The translations under genes were made by a program, and so were the position numbers. Under the pieces are notes generated by a model. The model was not told where the DNA came from. It saw only the letters and a list, made by a program, of their open reading frames with translations, and searched no databases. A DNA stretch of 64,000 nucleotides from contig JACTVC010000012.1 of the NCBI GenBank assembly GCA_018417955.1, positions 930,001 to 994,000 on the forward strand. Direction: 5' to 3'. Positions 1-10,053 of the stretch are shown piece after piece (position 1 is the first letter of the stretch; each line of letters begins with the position of its first letter). This DNA comes from Laccaria trichodermophora. Its lineage: Eukaryota > Basidiomycota > Agaricomycetes > Agaricales > Hydnangiaceae.

Positions 1-292
1 CCTCAGCTCATTCAATTTGCCGAGAGCAGTACAATTTGTCGACATGTAGTGAGTTGACGGCCATCTTCAAATCAAAATTGCGGCTCATTTATGTGCAGTC
101 TATCTGCCGTTATTTCGGCGAAGCCATTGACGTAACGGACAAAGAACTTGTCAAGACCTTCTGCAACAGAATGTGCGATGTACGCTTTTCTACCAATACA
201 TAACTTTTCCTTTCTTTGTGGCTCATCACTGACTCCCCAAGGTCTGCAAATACCCCAATAAGGTACAACAGCAAATCTCAAATCTATCTTCC

Positions 293-1368
293 TTGGAGCA
301 TGCGAGTTCTCGCGTGGACGGTTATATCATAAAAGCTGCTCAGAATAACGCGCATTCGGGAGGTGACCAACAAGCTTGGCAGAAAAATAATCAGAGACCC
401 CAGAGTCGAAATTCCTTTGGGGATAACAAGCGAACTGGTCCTGAACAGGCGGGCAATGTCACGAAGAAAATTAAACCTGCACTCCCAACGATGCTTGGTA
501 AGTGTATGCAATTTTTTGTAGTAACGATCCAACGACAACTTTCTTTTTTTTTTCTTCAAACTCCAGTTACCAAACCATTCGGATCAGCGTCAGGTCTGAG
601 TAAACCATTCAAGCCACCAAGTTTCGTTCAGAAGCCACCGAAAGTTGCGCCGCCGTCAGAGTTGGAACCAGAGCCAGAGCTTGAGGTCAATCCACCGGAG
701 GAGATGGACTTTAACTATGATATTCCTGATATCGTTGAGGATGACGAAGATAATCTGGATGAGGTTTTTCGAGAATGTGAGCTTTCAGCTTTACTTCATG
801 ATAAAGCCGAAACTAAGGCAACCATTTTTTAGCTTCTCCGGTAACTTTGCCTGATGTCGAAATGGAGTTGGAGAGCGCATTTTCGAACAAAATACCTGTG
901 AGCGGCGTTTTTTTTTTTATGACCTCCGTACCTTTCAACAAAATTTATCAGGCGGAAAAGCGCGAGGAAACATTCGACCTTATTCGCCGTGCACTTTACA
1001 AGATCTTCGTCATAAAACCCAATCATGAAGAACTGTGGGCCATGCTCCAACAAAGTCCCTCTGATGGGGATGCCAGGTGAGCCGCTTCGAGTACGAAATC
1101 AAGATATAGATATTGAACTGCCCTTTTCAGAAATAATGTCCTCTTCGAGACCGCTCGAACGATCGAATTTTCAGTGTTTTGCCTCTGCAGCACGCTAGAA
1201 GGCTACAAGCGGCGCTCGCATACAACGATGGTGGCGATTCGCTTATTATCTCAAGCAGAATTTTGGCATCGACAGGATGCTGATTCGGAAGACGTACGGG
1301 AGATTACTGACATTCTTCAGCGGCATTGCTTAGAGAACGGGAGGAATGGAACGGAAAGGGCATCTTAA
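293..1368 (+). CDS. Unrecognised multi-exon gene (5' end uncertain)
   Basis: Exons can be chained in phase at about 293-497, 567-776, 833-897, 952-1076 and 1131-1368. Introns have GTAAGT or GTGAGC donors and 54-69 bp lengths. No convincing ATG opens the first exon (the open frame there starts at TTG), so the true start is probably in an upstream exon, perhaps outside the window. The product has a proline/lysine-rich basic N-terminal part, then an acidic stretch rich in Glu and Asp (around 660-765), then a helical C-terminal region of roughly 140 residues. I do not recognise the family and assign no function. The stop lies about 60 bp from the stop of convergent NTA1. The splice phases agree at all four introns, so I trust the 3' half more than the 5' half. 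Confidence 0.55.
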
Positions 1369-1428
1369 TATACATTCTAATAAAGGATACAAGCTCACAG
1401 AAAATTCCAAAGATTGCGGTCAAAGATG

Positions 1429-2701
1429 TTATACATTGATATCCCATATGCGAACGCCCTCTTCGTCCCTCTCCATCATGTCAAGTAATTTGGGACGGCC
1501 GGAACCTTTTACCATGCTGAATATGGCCGAAGTCCCCGCGAATAATTTTCCTACAAACGTTTACTGATAGGTAAGGAGGCGTGATCAAGGGAAACGGGCA
1601 TACCATTCTCTTCCCCAGATCTATTACAAGCAACAACTATCATCTCATCGCTTGGGGCATCTTGCGGGTCAGGTTTGTCCAGCGTCTCCTCCCGGTCTTC
1701 ACCATCCGAATCGACCAAGGTATCCTCGTTGCTTGCCCACAAAGGTCTTAGCCGCGCAGACCAGTATCTCAACGTATGCCAATCGTGTTTATCATCCGGT
1801 TCGTTGCCAGAATCGAGCCATGCGTCGAGTAATATCAATACATTCGTTCGTTTTGACAAGCAATAGTCTGCAAGTTCGTATGGGCCCTCAATGGAAGTCC
1901 ATTCATTGGGAGGGTGGGGATTGAGGTCCATACATATCGCCAAGCTCATTGTTCGAAGCGGGGGCGGTAAATCGAATGTCGTGAAGCCAGTCCCTTTAGA
2001 CAAGCAACGAAATAAGTAAAATCTCTCAACTAAAAAGGTTGGTTCACCCACCAGCCTTGGCCCACGGTTTATCCGTTTCAAAAAGGTTTGTTTTTCGATA
2101 ACCTCCGACCCACTGCCCATCTGGACCGTACACGATCGCGCTATTGGCCCCTACCTGGTGGACTTCCTTGGACGCGCCGCTGCCCTCTGCGTTCTCCTGC
2201 GTCGGACCATCCACAATCTCTTCGTTCAATCTGGGTTCATCTGAAGCCAGCTCCTCGGGGTACCCTGCAATGACATAGCACTGCAACTTCTGCGCCAGCT
2301 CTGCGCAAAACAGAGATGTAGCGCCCGTTCGGGGACGCTCTAGATGGGGTGATATGGCAGCGGCGTTCTCGAAAACGTATCCTATAGAAATAAATCAGTA
2401 ATAACTCCATGCGCAAACCAAGACCGCTCACCTGTGAATGCCATCTCAGGAAAACACAAAAGATCTACGGATCGTGGCTGGAGTCTACAAACCCATCAAC
2501 ACCCACAACCTCCTTATACGCAAATGAGCAAATCATATACTTGCGGCATAGACTTCTCGCTTTCGCCAAATTGGCTTGAACTTGTCCAATCTTTTAGAAG
2601 ACTTGCGGTGATTTGAGAAGTGCTAGTGAAGTTTGGGATTCTCTAACCTTCGGGTTGAACTGGACTACAGCGATTCTAAGGCGAAGGCGTGGGACTGCCA
2701 T
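1429..2701 (-). CDS. NTA1: Protein N-terminal amidase (nitrilase superfamily)
   Basis: Deamidates N-terminal Asn or Gln to Asp or Glu, creating secondary destabilising residues for the Arg/N-degron (ubiquitin) pathway. Six exons join in frame to 332 aa: 2701-2648, 2590-2541, 2484-2432, 2381-2052, 1993-1604 and 1550-1429. The nitrilase Glu-Lys-Cys triad is visible as E48 (FPEMAFTG), K149 (GGYRKTNLFE) and C183 (SLAICMDLNPHPP). The C-terminal exon gives the expected ending GSGRPKLLDMM...GVRIW. The ATG at 2701 is chosen because it opens the conserved LRIAVVQFNPK strand. The 7-kb transposable insertion begins only 28 bp upstream of this ATG, so the native promoter has been displaced. Length and motifs fit NTA1 better than other carbon-nitrogen hydrolases. 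Confidence 0.9.
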
Positions 2702-2736
2702 TTGAGGGGAGAAAGGATTGGAACTAGGCAGTTTGT
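2702..2736. repeat. Left flank with 8-bp target site duplication
   Basis: The octamer CAGTTTGT at 2729-2736 abuts the left inverted repeat. It recurs exactly at 9748-9755 abutting the right one. It is a target site duplication lying within the short 5' leader of NTA1. Confidence 0.8.
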
Positions 2737-2768
2737 CAAGGGGGGTCCAGGATTTTTAATAACCATAT

Positions 2769-3105
2769 CAGGTTGAATTTTTTTCTAAGGCCTCGACTGC
2801 TGGGCTAACTAACTAAGTGTGGGAATATACTTCCAAATATAGAAGTATGACATCATAATGTCTGGATCTAGCCTCAGAACATCAAACATATTGCGACACT
2901 CATCATGCACAACTCTGTCAACAACAGTGGCTTTCAGACACAATGATGGAGTCTGAGAGGGGGCAGGAAATATTGGCATGGGTACTAGTCCCACCTGCAA
3001 GCCCAAGGCTGGGAATATAGTTGCTGGCTATAAGGTCTGAGGCTTGGTACAAATTTACAATGATAGTTTTGCAGTGGATGCAGGCAGCCCAGGGACTGTG
3101 GTTCC
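2769..3105. other. Left non-coding arm of the TIR element
   Basis: About 340 bp between the left inverted repeat and the first long open frame. It starts with a roughly 43-bp segment (2771-2814) that recurs in direct orientation at 9666-9708 next to the right inverted repeat. No convincing gene is seen. Confidence 0.45.
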
Positions 3106-6100
3106 TTGTGGCATATTAAATTGGGCCCAGGTTTTTGTGATAGCTTCTCTTGCCACCTCATTTTTCTTATTCTTCTTGCATGCTCTACTGGGTGCCTTTT
3201 GAAGTTTGCAAGAAATAAGGACATATCACTTTCGCTCTTATTGCACGTTTCACTGACTCTGGCTGTTTCAGCTCCTGCTGATTCCAATGCTGCCGCTGAC
3301 ACGCCTCCCCCTGAGTCCTCTGCCACTGGTATGGACCCTGTTGTGGGTACTGTTTCCCGCCCTGCCTCTCCAGTGCCCAGCAGTGCCCGCAGGACTCTTC
3401 GCAACCAAACTGCCGCGTCTTTTGTTGCTGCAGGGGGTGCCTCTTCTCCTGTTACTGCCCGGAAGGGTAAAGGAAAGAAGAAGGCGAAGTGTGATGAGGT
3501 TGGCCCTGACAACAGCGACAACTTGGTCAAGATTGGTGGCACCCCCTTTGTTCCTGGAGAAGACGACATTTTCAACCGCAACCATCTCGTTGGAAATGAG
3601 GTGGTCATTGCAACCAATGTCGTCTCTCTCCAGCGCTCTAATAAGGCAGTCCTCGACACCCTTGCTGTCCTTCTCACTGCTGTCGAAGATCTCAAGAAGG
3701 GCTCCAGCGCTGCTCCCTCCTTGCCAGCGCTTCACTCAGACCCCACCTTCACCTCCCTCTATGGTGCACATCTCGAAACTCGCATGGCAGTCAATCATTT
3801 GGCTACCGTTGTCGACTCTTTCCCGCCTAGCGTCAACCTCAAAGCTGCTGTGGCTAGCTTAGACCAACCTTCCCCATTTCCTAACGGAGCTGAAGGTCAC
3901 ATTGTCTCCCCTGCAGCTGTAGCCCCTTCCCCTGCTTCCCATGCAGCCTTCTCCATGCCCTCCTTGCCCCAGCTTCCTGCTGTTCTTTCCATGCGCCATC
4001 CAACAGCCCTTCACCATGACGTGCGTCCTGTCTCTGGTGTCAAGCGCAAGCGTGGGGAAGCACCTGTCACAGATCAGGATGCCCTATATGGCCCTGTTGC
4101 GCGTGATGTCAAGATTTGGGATGTCGCTGCAGTGGCAGTCAATTCTATCCCTACCCTCAATGCAGTCATGATCTACTCAGCCCGTCGCGCTGCACAGACA
4201 AATTTCCTCAGCATTCGCTTCCATACTAAGGAGTATGCACTGAAGTTTGTTCACCTCTTCCAGTATACGGGGGATCAGAGTGACAAGATCGCGTTTTTCC
4301 CTGAGGGGTCACCAAATCTTCCTGCTCATGGAGTTGCCTCTGGCTCAAGGCCCATGCTTCGGTAGGATAAATGTACCTCTAGTTAAACAGCCGCTTATGT
4401 ACAGTGTACCTTGGGGTGTTGTATTTGTCTTGCAGGCTCCCTATTGCTGCCTGGAATGTAAATGGCTATCTTGCTTTGAAAGTGGCTAAGCAAGCTTTTA
4501 TGTCCTTTATACTGTCCCATGCAGTAACCTTTTTCTTGAGACGTTCCTTCGCCCTACACAGGAGCAGGTTCTTGCCCTTCCTCGTGGCTATCATGTAGTC
4601 GCCAGGTCCCGGCCTGACCCTCGCACTGCCCGGTTGCCAGGAGGTGGAGTTGCAGCAGTTATCCGTGACTCTGTTACATACACCGTCTGTGATAAGTTCT
4701 CACATCCGGATCTGCTGGTCCTTGACCTTGGCTCTTTCTTTGTTATCTGTGCATATTTGCAGCCTGTGTACTCAGATTGGCAAAAGTGGTCCCCCGTTGA
4801 TCCCTCACATCGCTTGGCCCAGGCTGTTGCATTCTGCTCCTCAGACAGTCGTAAGCCACTGCTTTTGCTTGGGGACCTCAACGCTCGCACTAGGGACCTC
4901 CAGCCTCGCCTCTCCCTGCTGCCCTGTCAGTCCTCAGATCAAGTTCTTGATGCACGTGGTTCATGGCTTCTTGATTTGTGTCATCATAGTGGGCTGCAAA
5001 TATTAAATGGGACAGCCTATGAGCAAGCTTCCCCTGGAGCCTGGACTTCCTTTCAGTGGTGCGGCCGCTCAGTGGTTGATTATGTCCTTGTCTCCTTGAC
5101 CCTCCTGTTGCGTGTGTCAGATTTTTCTATCCTCCACCCAGGCCATGAGAGTGACCATGCCCAGCTGTCCCTTGCTGTGTCTGTTGATGTTTCTCATGAG
5201 GCTGGTGTGCAGCCCTTGCGGCCTCGTCTGTTGTCTTCTTTGCTGGACTCCTTGTCCCCTCCCACCTCCCTCGATGTCAGCCTTGCTAGGCTTTTGGCCA
5301 CAAACATAACTCCTGCTGAAGCAATGCATCAGGAAAACGGTTCTGGGCTGTAGTTTGGCTATATTTACATAGTCTCCATAGGCTCAGTAGGTCAACATAG
5401 GTTAATCATTACCTCTGTAGACTATGGTAGGTACAAAAGATACTCTGAGCCCACAATAGATTATCAAAATAAATTTCACCTCATCAAAAATTTGAAATGA
5501 TGGAGACATGATATCACAGTCAATGGGGTATGAGGGAAATTATGATCATAATACCAGTATATATGATACAAGCTACCCTGGGCCACAATTTATTAGACAC
5601 ATCTTCTCACTGTTTGCAGTGGAGGTGAACATTGGGTGAACAATTTATAAAAAGTTTTCCCAGCAGTAGTGGTATGTATAGTGCAAAGAGCCAGATATTG
5701 CAAAGGCTCCTATAGACTAACTGTAATATTGCATGTGTGATGACTGATCTCTTGTATAGGCCTCTCCATAAGACTCTGAGTTCAATTCCCCAAAGATGTA
5801 ATATTTATTCACTAAGTTTCCCTTGCCCATGTCATTAAAGTTTGAAGACTCGTTGAATCATCATCTTCGAAATTGTCACATATCATTGTGAAAAATGATG
5901 GTAGAGTGAGCACCTCAGCAAGAGGTGAAGCAACATTTTCGGCAGAAGGGGGTTGAGATACAGTACCTATGGCAACCTACCACCAGCCTACATAGGGTAC
6001 TCACTGACCTATGTAATCTATATATCGGGGGGGAACCTATGAAGCTATGGTCCCTACATAGGCTCCATAGACCTACATAGGTCTCAACCGATTTCCTGAT

Positions 6101-9100
6101 GTGAGAACCCTTTATGGGCCTGTGTATTTTGTCGCAAACCCAATAACTGTCTACTTTGCCATCTCACATGCTGTTGACGTGTCTGGAGTGGGGCTGTATT
6201 GGGGGGAGCATAACCATGTCTCCTTGCGGATTGATGGTACTGTTAATGCTGCAGCTCTTGCTGCTGTCCCTGCAGTTCTCTTGCGAGCCAGGCCACATGC
6301 TCCTTTGCTAATTTACACCTCTTCAGAGTATGCTATACACACATACTGTTTTTGGGCTGGAAAGCATGCCTTGCAGGGGTGGGCTTGTGAGCATTCAGAC
6401 ATCTTGAAAGTGGCTACTGGCCTGCTTAGGAATAGGGCTGCTGAGACCATTTTCCGTCTCCCAGAGAACAAGGAAAGCAATGTCCACTGGGCGTCTGCAG
6501 TTTGCCTGGCTAGGGCTGCGACACACAATCCTACAACGCAACTCTTCTGCCTCCCTTCTCTCTCGGCTTTGCCGCATTGGGCATATCCTGCCTCTGCTCC
6601 CATTCCGGTGGGGGACCTCAAGCGACCCAAGGTGTTGACAACACTGTTGCCCCTTGCCCCACCCCCTGCTCGTGCAAAACTGTCCCCACACCCTCCTCTG
6701 GATGTTGATAAAGACTCTGCATCTCACCATGGTCGCGCAGAGGCAAGGAAAGAAATGTGGTTGAACATGCGTAGCCTGGTGTCATGTGACTCTAGCAAGG
6801 ACTTCTGGAAGTTAGTGCAGGGTTGGACAGATGATAAGATCCGCTCCCTCCCCTTTCCGTTGGATTCTCTGAGGTCGGTTTTTGAGGCTCGTATGAATCC
6901 GCCCAGGGACCTCCCTTCCTCTTTTGACGCTGGCCTTTATGCTTTGCACCATCTCACTTCGAATGTTATTCCTCCATGTACAGTTGATACTACCCCAAAT
7001 TGTGACTTCTCTCGTCCCTTCACAGAGGAAGAAATTGATTGGGCAAAGCACAAAGTTCGCAAACATTCCCTCAATAGTGCGAAGGGGGTTGATGGTGTTT
7101 CATATGACAGGGTCATCACTTTCCCCTCAGCCAATCTTGCTGCCCTCTTCAACATGTGTGTTGAGAAGTGTGATGTGCCTCAGATCTGGCTGACAACGTT
7201 GCTGGTTGGAATCCTCAAACCCGGTCGTTCAGCACTGGCCCCAGACAACTATCGCCTAATTGCCTTAGAGTGTTGCCTGCTGAAGTTCATGACCCTTCTT
7301 GTGGATCGCAGGTTAGACAAACCTTGCAGTTCAGTGGTTGCTGTTCTTATGCTTTTTACAGGCTGCGTCAGTGGATGGCAGCAGAGAATATCCTGCCAGA
7401 CTCCCAGAATGGGTTCCATGAGGGGTACCGCACAAATAACTGCTCCTTTATTTTGCGCTGTGCTATTGACCGGGCTAGGGCGCTCAAGCTCCCTCTGTAT
7501 GTTGCCTTTGTTGACCTCGTAAATGCCTTTCCTTCCACCAACCTCCCAACACTCTGGGTCAAGCTCTTCCACAGGGGGGCCACGGGCCCCTTGTTAGATT
7601 GGCTGCGCATGGTATACCGGAGGATGGAGTATGCGGTCAAGCAGGCCTGCCAACAAGGAGATGATTGTACAGTGCGCTTCCAGTCCCTTTGGGGCATTCT
7701 GGCTGGAGATACCGCTTCTCCGGGGCTCTTCACCTACTATCTCTCTGATTTTCGCCCTCCGCCGGATGTTGATGACCTGTTCTTGTCAGGCCGCCGCATT
7801 TCCAATGTCGAAGAGGCAGATGATGTTGCTCTCTTCGTGCTGCGTGGAGTGCGCGCCCTTCAGGGAAAGCTGGACTACATGCACTTACGCTGGTGTGCAG
7901 AAAATTTCCTCATGATTGGCCCCCCTAAAAGTAAGGGGATGATTTTTGGTCCCATCCCGAGGACGTTGCCCACCTTGGTTGTTGGAGACGAACGCCTTGA
8001 GTTTGTCGATGAGTTTAAGTATGTCAGCGTGACGTTCAAGTCAACACACCGATTTGTTTTCGCACATCATTATGTCAATAAAGCGTCCAAGGCTCGTAAC
8101 GTGGTCTTTGCAACTTTTGCAGTGGAGTCTATGGTGGGGACTATCCCTCCTCAGGAGGGCCTTCAGCTCTACAAGTCAAGGGTTGACCCTCATCTCACTT
8201 TCGCCTGTGAGGTGGCGATTGATGTTGACGGTTCCTTCTTGGCTTTGTTGGAGGATGTCCAGGTCCTCTTCCTGCATAGGCTTCTGGGGCTCCATAAAAG
8301 ATCTATGTGTGCTATCCTCTTCACAGAAACAGGGATCATGCCCATTAGTTACCGCTGTATCATCCTTGCATTGCAGTATCTACAGTACTTGCTAAAACTA
8401 CCTGCACATCACTATGCCCGCGCCGCCTTCAACGACGCCTGTGTCCTGCATGCGGAGAAAAAGCCTTCCTGGGTGGGGGATATTGTCTTTGTGCTCTCCC
8501 ACCTTCAATTCCCAGTTGTGCTGAAGCCTGTCCATCTTGCCGACCCCAACTCAATTCCAGATCTTATAGTTGAGGTTGAGGCATCGTGTGCATGTGCTTT
8601 ACAGAGGGACATTGATGAGTCTGTAAAAACGGTCCTCCTCAAGAAACACGTCTCTGCTTCCGGTCCTGTCAACTTGTCTGATGTGCTAAAGTATCGACAC
8701 TACCTTGATGTTGTTGTTCCTGCACACCGCAAGGCACTGACACGGCTTCTTACCTCCTGCCATGCGCTCGCCGTGAATTCCCTTCAGTGGGATCCTGTTC
8801 GGCGAAGGGAGGTTCTGCGGGAGCTGAGGTTGTGTCGTTTCTGTCAGGATGCGCCTGAGGATGAGTGCCACGCAATGCTATACTGTGTTGGAAGTGAGGC
8901 ACTTACACAAAGGAGGGGGCTCTTCTTTTCAGATGCCCAGAAGGTCGTGCCCAATGTGCGAACTGCAGTGTTGACTCTCCCTCCTCCGGACTCGTTGCGC
9001 TTCTTGGTGGGTGAAGAACGGATTGTTGCGATCCTTGCAAAGTACGCATTTGACGTGCTCGGCATCTTTGATGCAGTTGAGCTCTACTTGCATCCTGCGT

Positions 9101-9129
9101 TGTTCTGCCCTGCTCCCCTCTCTCCTTAG
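3106..9129 (+). pseudogene. Degenerate LINE-like endonuclease-RNase H-reverse transcriptase polyprotein
   Basis: Domains in order are: a Ser/Pro/Ala-rich gag-like N-terminal part (3106-4361); an AP-type endonuclease with the IAAWNVNG motif and GDLNAR (about 4440-5320); an RNase H-like fold (about 6160-6530); a reverse transcriptase (about 7020-8200, with FVDLVNAFPST and EEADDVALF around the catalytic Asp residues); and a C-terminal Cys/His cluster, CRFCQ...ECHAMLYC. Two intron-like gaps restore frame: 4362-4435 and 7312-7361. A frameshift lies in the endonuclease near 4530, just where the metal-binding Glu region falls. A 775-bp MITE splits the gene at 5327-6101. The YADD-type motif has lost its Tyr, and most RNase H acidic residues are gone. 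The 3' end carries an (ATCT)n tail. This copy cannot be active. Confidence 0.8.
5327..6101. mobile_element. 775-bp MITE inserted in the LINE gene
   Basis: The ends are 16-bp inverted repeats with one mismatch, starting CATCAGGAAA and ending TTTCCTGATG. They are flanked by TG at 5325-5326 and 6102-6103. Removing the element and one TG rejoins the reading frame exactly (…GAA GCA ATG AGA ACC…), which supports these boundaries and a recent insertion. The interior is AT-rich and non-coding. It contains many copies of short CCTACATAGG / CCTATGTAGG-type motifs near both ends as subterminal repeats. The superfamily is uncertain; a 2-bp TSD that is not TA is seen in some CMC-type elements. Confidence 0.75.
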
Positions 9130-9509
9130 CGCTTCATTGGCTTTCCTTCTGCGGCTCCTTTCCTTTCCTTTCTTTTTCATGGTGTTGTGTTGTGCTGCAG
9201 TAGTTTGGCTTCGCACCCTGTGTCTGAAGTGTGCCACATCTGTTGCAGTCTGCAGATGAGACGGTCGAGGTCAGTTGAGCTCGTCCTGGGTCGCGGTGAG
9301 TTTTGGCTGCCGGTTGGGGGACCTGCCAGTGGCCCCTCCAGGAAGGTTTTAGCCGTTGGCCCTGCCATTCTGGTCGGGGGTGGGCTTCGTCTGATCAGTC
9401 GGCTGATCGCAACAGTGGCAGTGTGGTGTACTCCGTAGCACGATTGTATTTCGACACTATAGTTGTGTATCGGAACCGGTTGTTCCTTATTGGGACCGCT
9501 CCGGAAGAA
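9130..9509 (+). other. LINE 3' untranslated region
   Basis: About 380 bp of T/C- and G-rich non-coding sequence between the polyprotein stop and the tetranucleotide tail. No gene is seen. Confidence 0.5.
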
Positions 9510-9528
9510 ATCTATCTATCTATCTATC
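9510..9528 (+). repeat. (ATCT)n microsatellite tail of the LINE
   Basis: Nearly five perfect ATCT units directly after the LINE 3' UTR. Simple-repeat tails instead of poly-A are common in some LINE clades and mark the 3' boundary of the retroelement part. Confidence 0.7.
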
Positions 9529-9747
9529 ACCATTTTTGATATTGTCTGATGTCAGCTGCCATATCTTTTCACACAATTTTACCTTTCTGTGCTCTGGATC
9601 AAAAAGCTTGATGATTTGGACTTATCTAGACCATTTCCAGGCTGTTTGGATTGAAAAATGTGGGAGGTCAAATTTTTTTTAAACAGCCTATTGGCCAGAC
9701 TAACTAACCATCCCTATATGGCATATTCAAATCCTGGATCCCCCTTG

Positions 9748-10053
9748 CAGTTTGTAGGCAGTTGGCATTTATTTGATACCCCAGGATAGGAGCTTCCCAT
9801 GCACGTGCTGGGAGTGAACCAGAGGCCGAAAAAGTGTTTGAGAGGAAGGGATAGATAAATTTCGTCACCTTGGCCGAACTCAAGAAAGAGAGCTGATCTT
9901 GAACTGAACACCTGAAATAATACATGATAGACCTACATTGGAGCTACACTATGATACAAGATGTTACAATAACACTATCGATACAAAGATACAATCGTTT
10001 ATGGCAATACAATGCAAAGAAAAAAGTAGAATATTCTTACGTTCACGACGCGC
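9748..10053. other. Right TSD and intergenic region
   Basis: Starts with the CAGTTTGT duplication. From about 9835 onward it is the 3' flank of the repeat-protein gene: this stretch is conserved in the inverted pseudogene copy around 17780-18025. No other gene is seen. Confidence 0.5.

Larger units (their letters stand above)
2737..9747. mobile_element. 7-kb TIR element with 8-bp TSD (hAT-like ends) carrying LINE-type cargo
   Basis: The two ends, 2737-2768 and 9716-9747, are inverted repeats of 32 bp matching at 25 positions. Each begins CAAGGGGG on its own strand, and both contain TCCAGGATTT. A perfect 8-bp duplication (CAGTTTGT) flanks them. An 8-bp TSD plus a CARNG-type terminus is the hallmark of hAT elements; KDZ-type elements also make 8-bp TSDs. 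No transposase is recognisable inside, so the element looks non-autonomous. The interior is dominated by a LINE-like polyprotein gene on the plus strand. The cargo may be a nested LINE insertion in a small MITE, or a passenger captured and moved as DNA. Confidence 0.75.

Noticed and set aside
2809..3006. Minus-strand frame of 65 codons in the left arm as a remnant transposase
   Set aside because: No hAT or other transposase motif is visible in it.
5755..5790. Possible tRNA-like B box (GAGTTCAATTCCCC) within the MITE, suggesting a tRNA or SINE
   Set aside because: No matching A box at the proper distance and no cloverleaf could be folded by eye.
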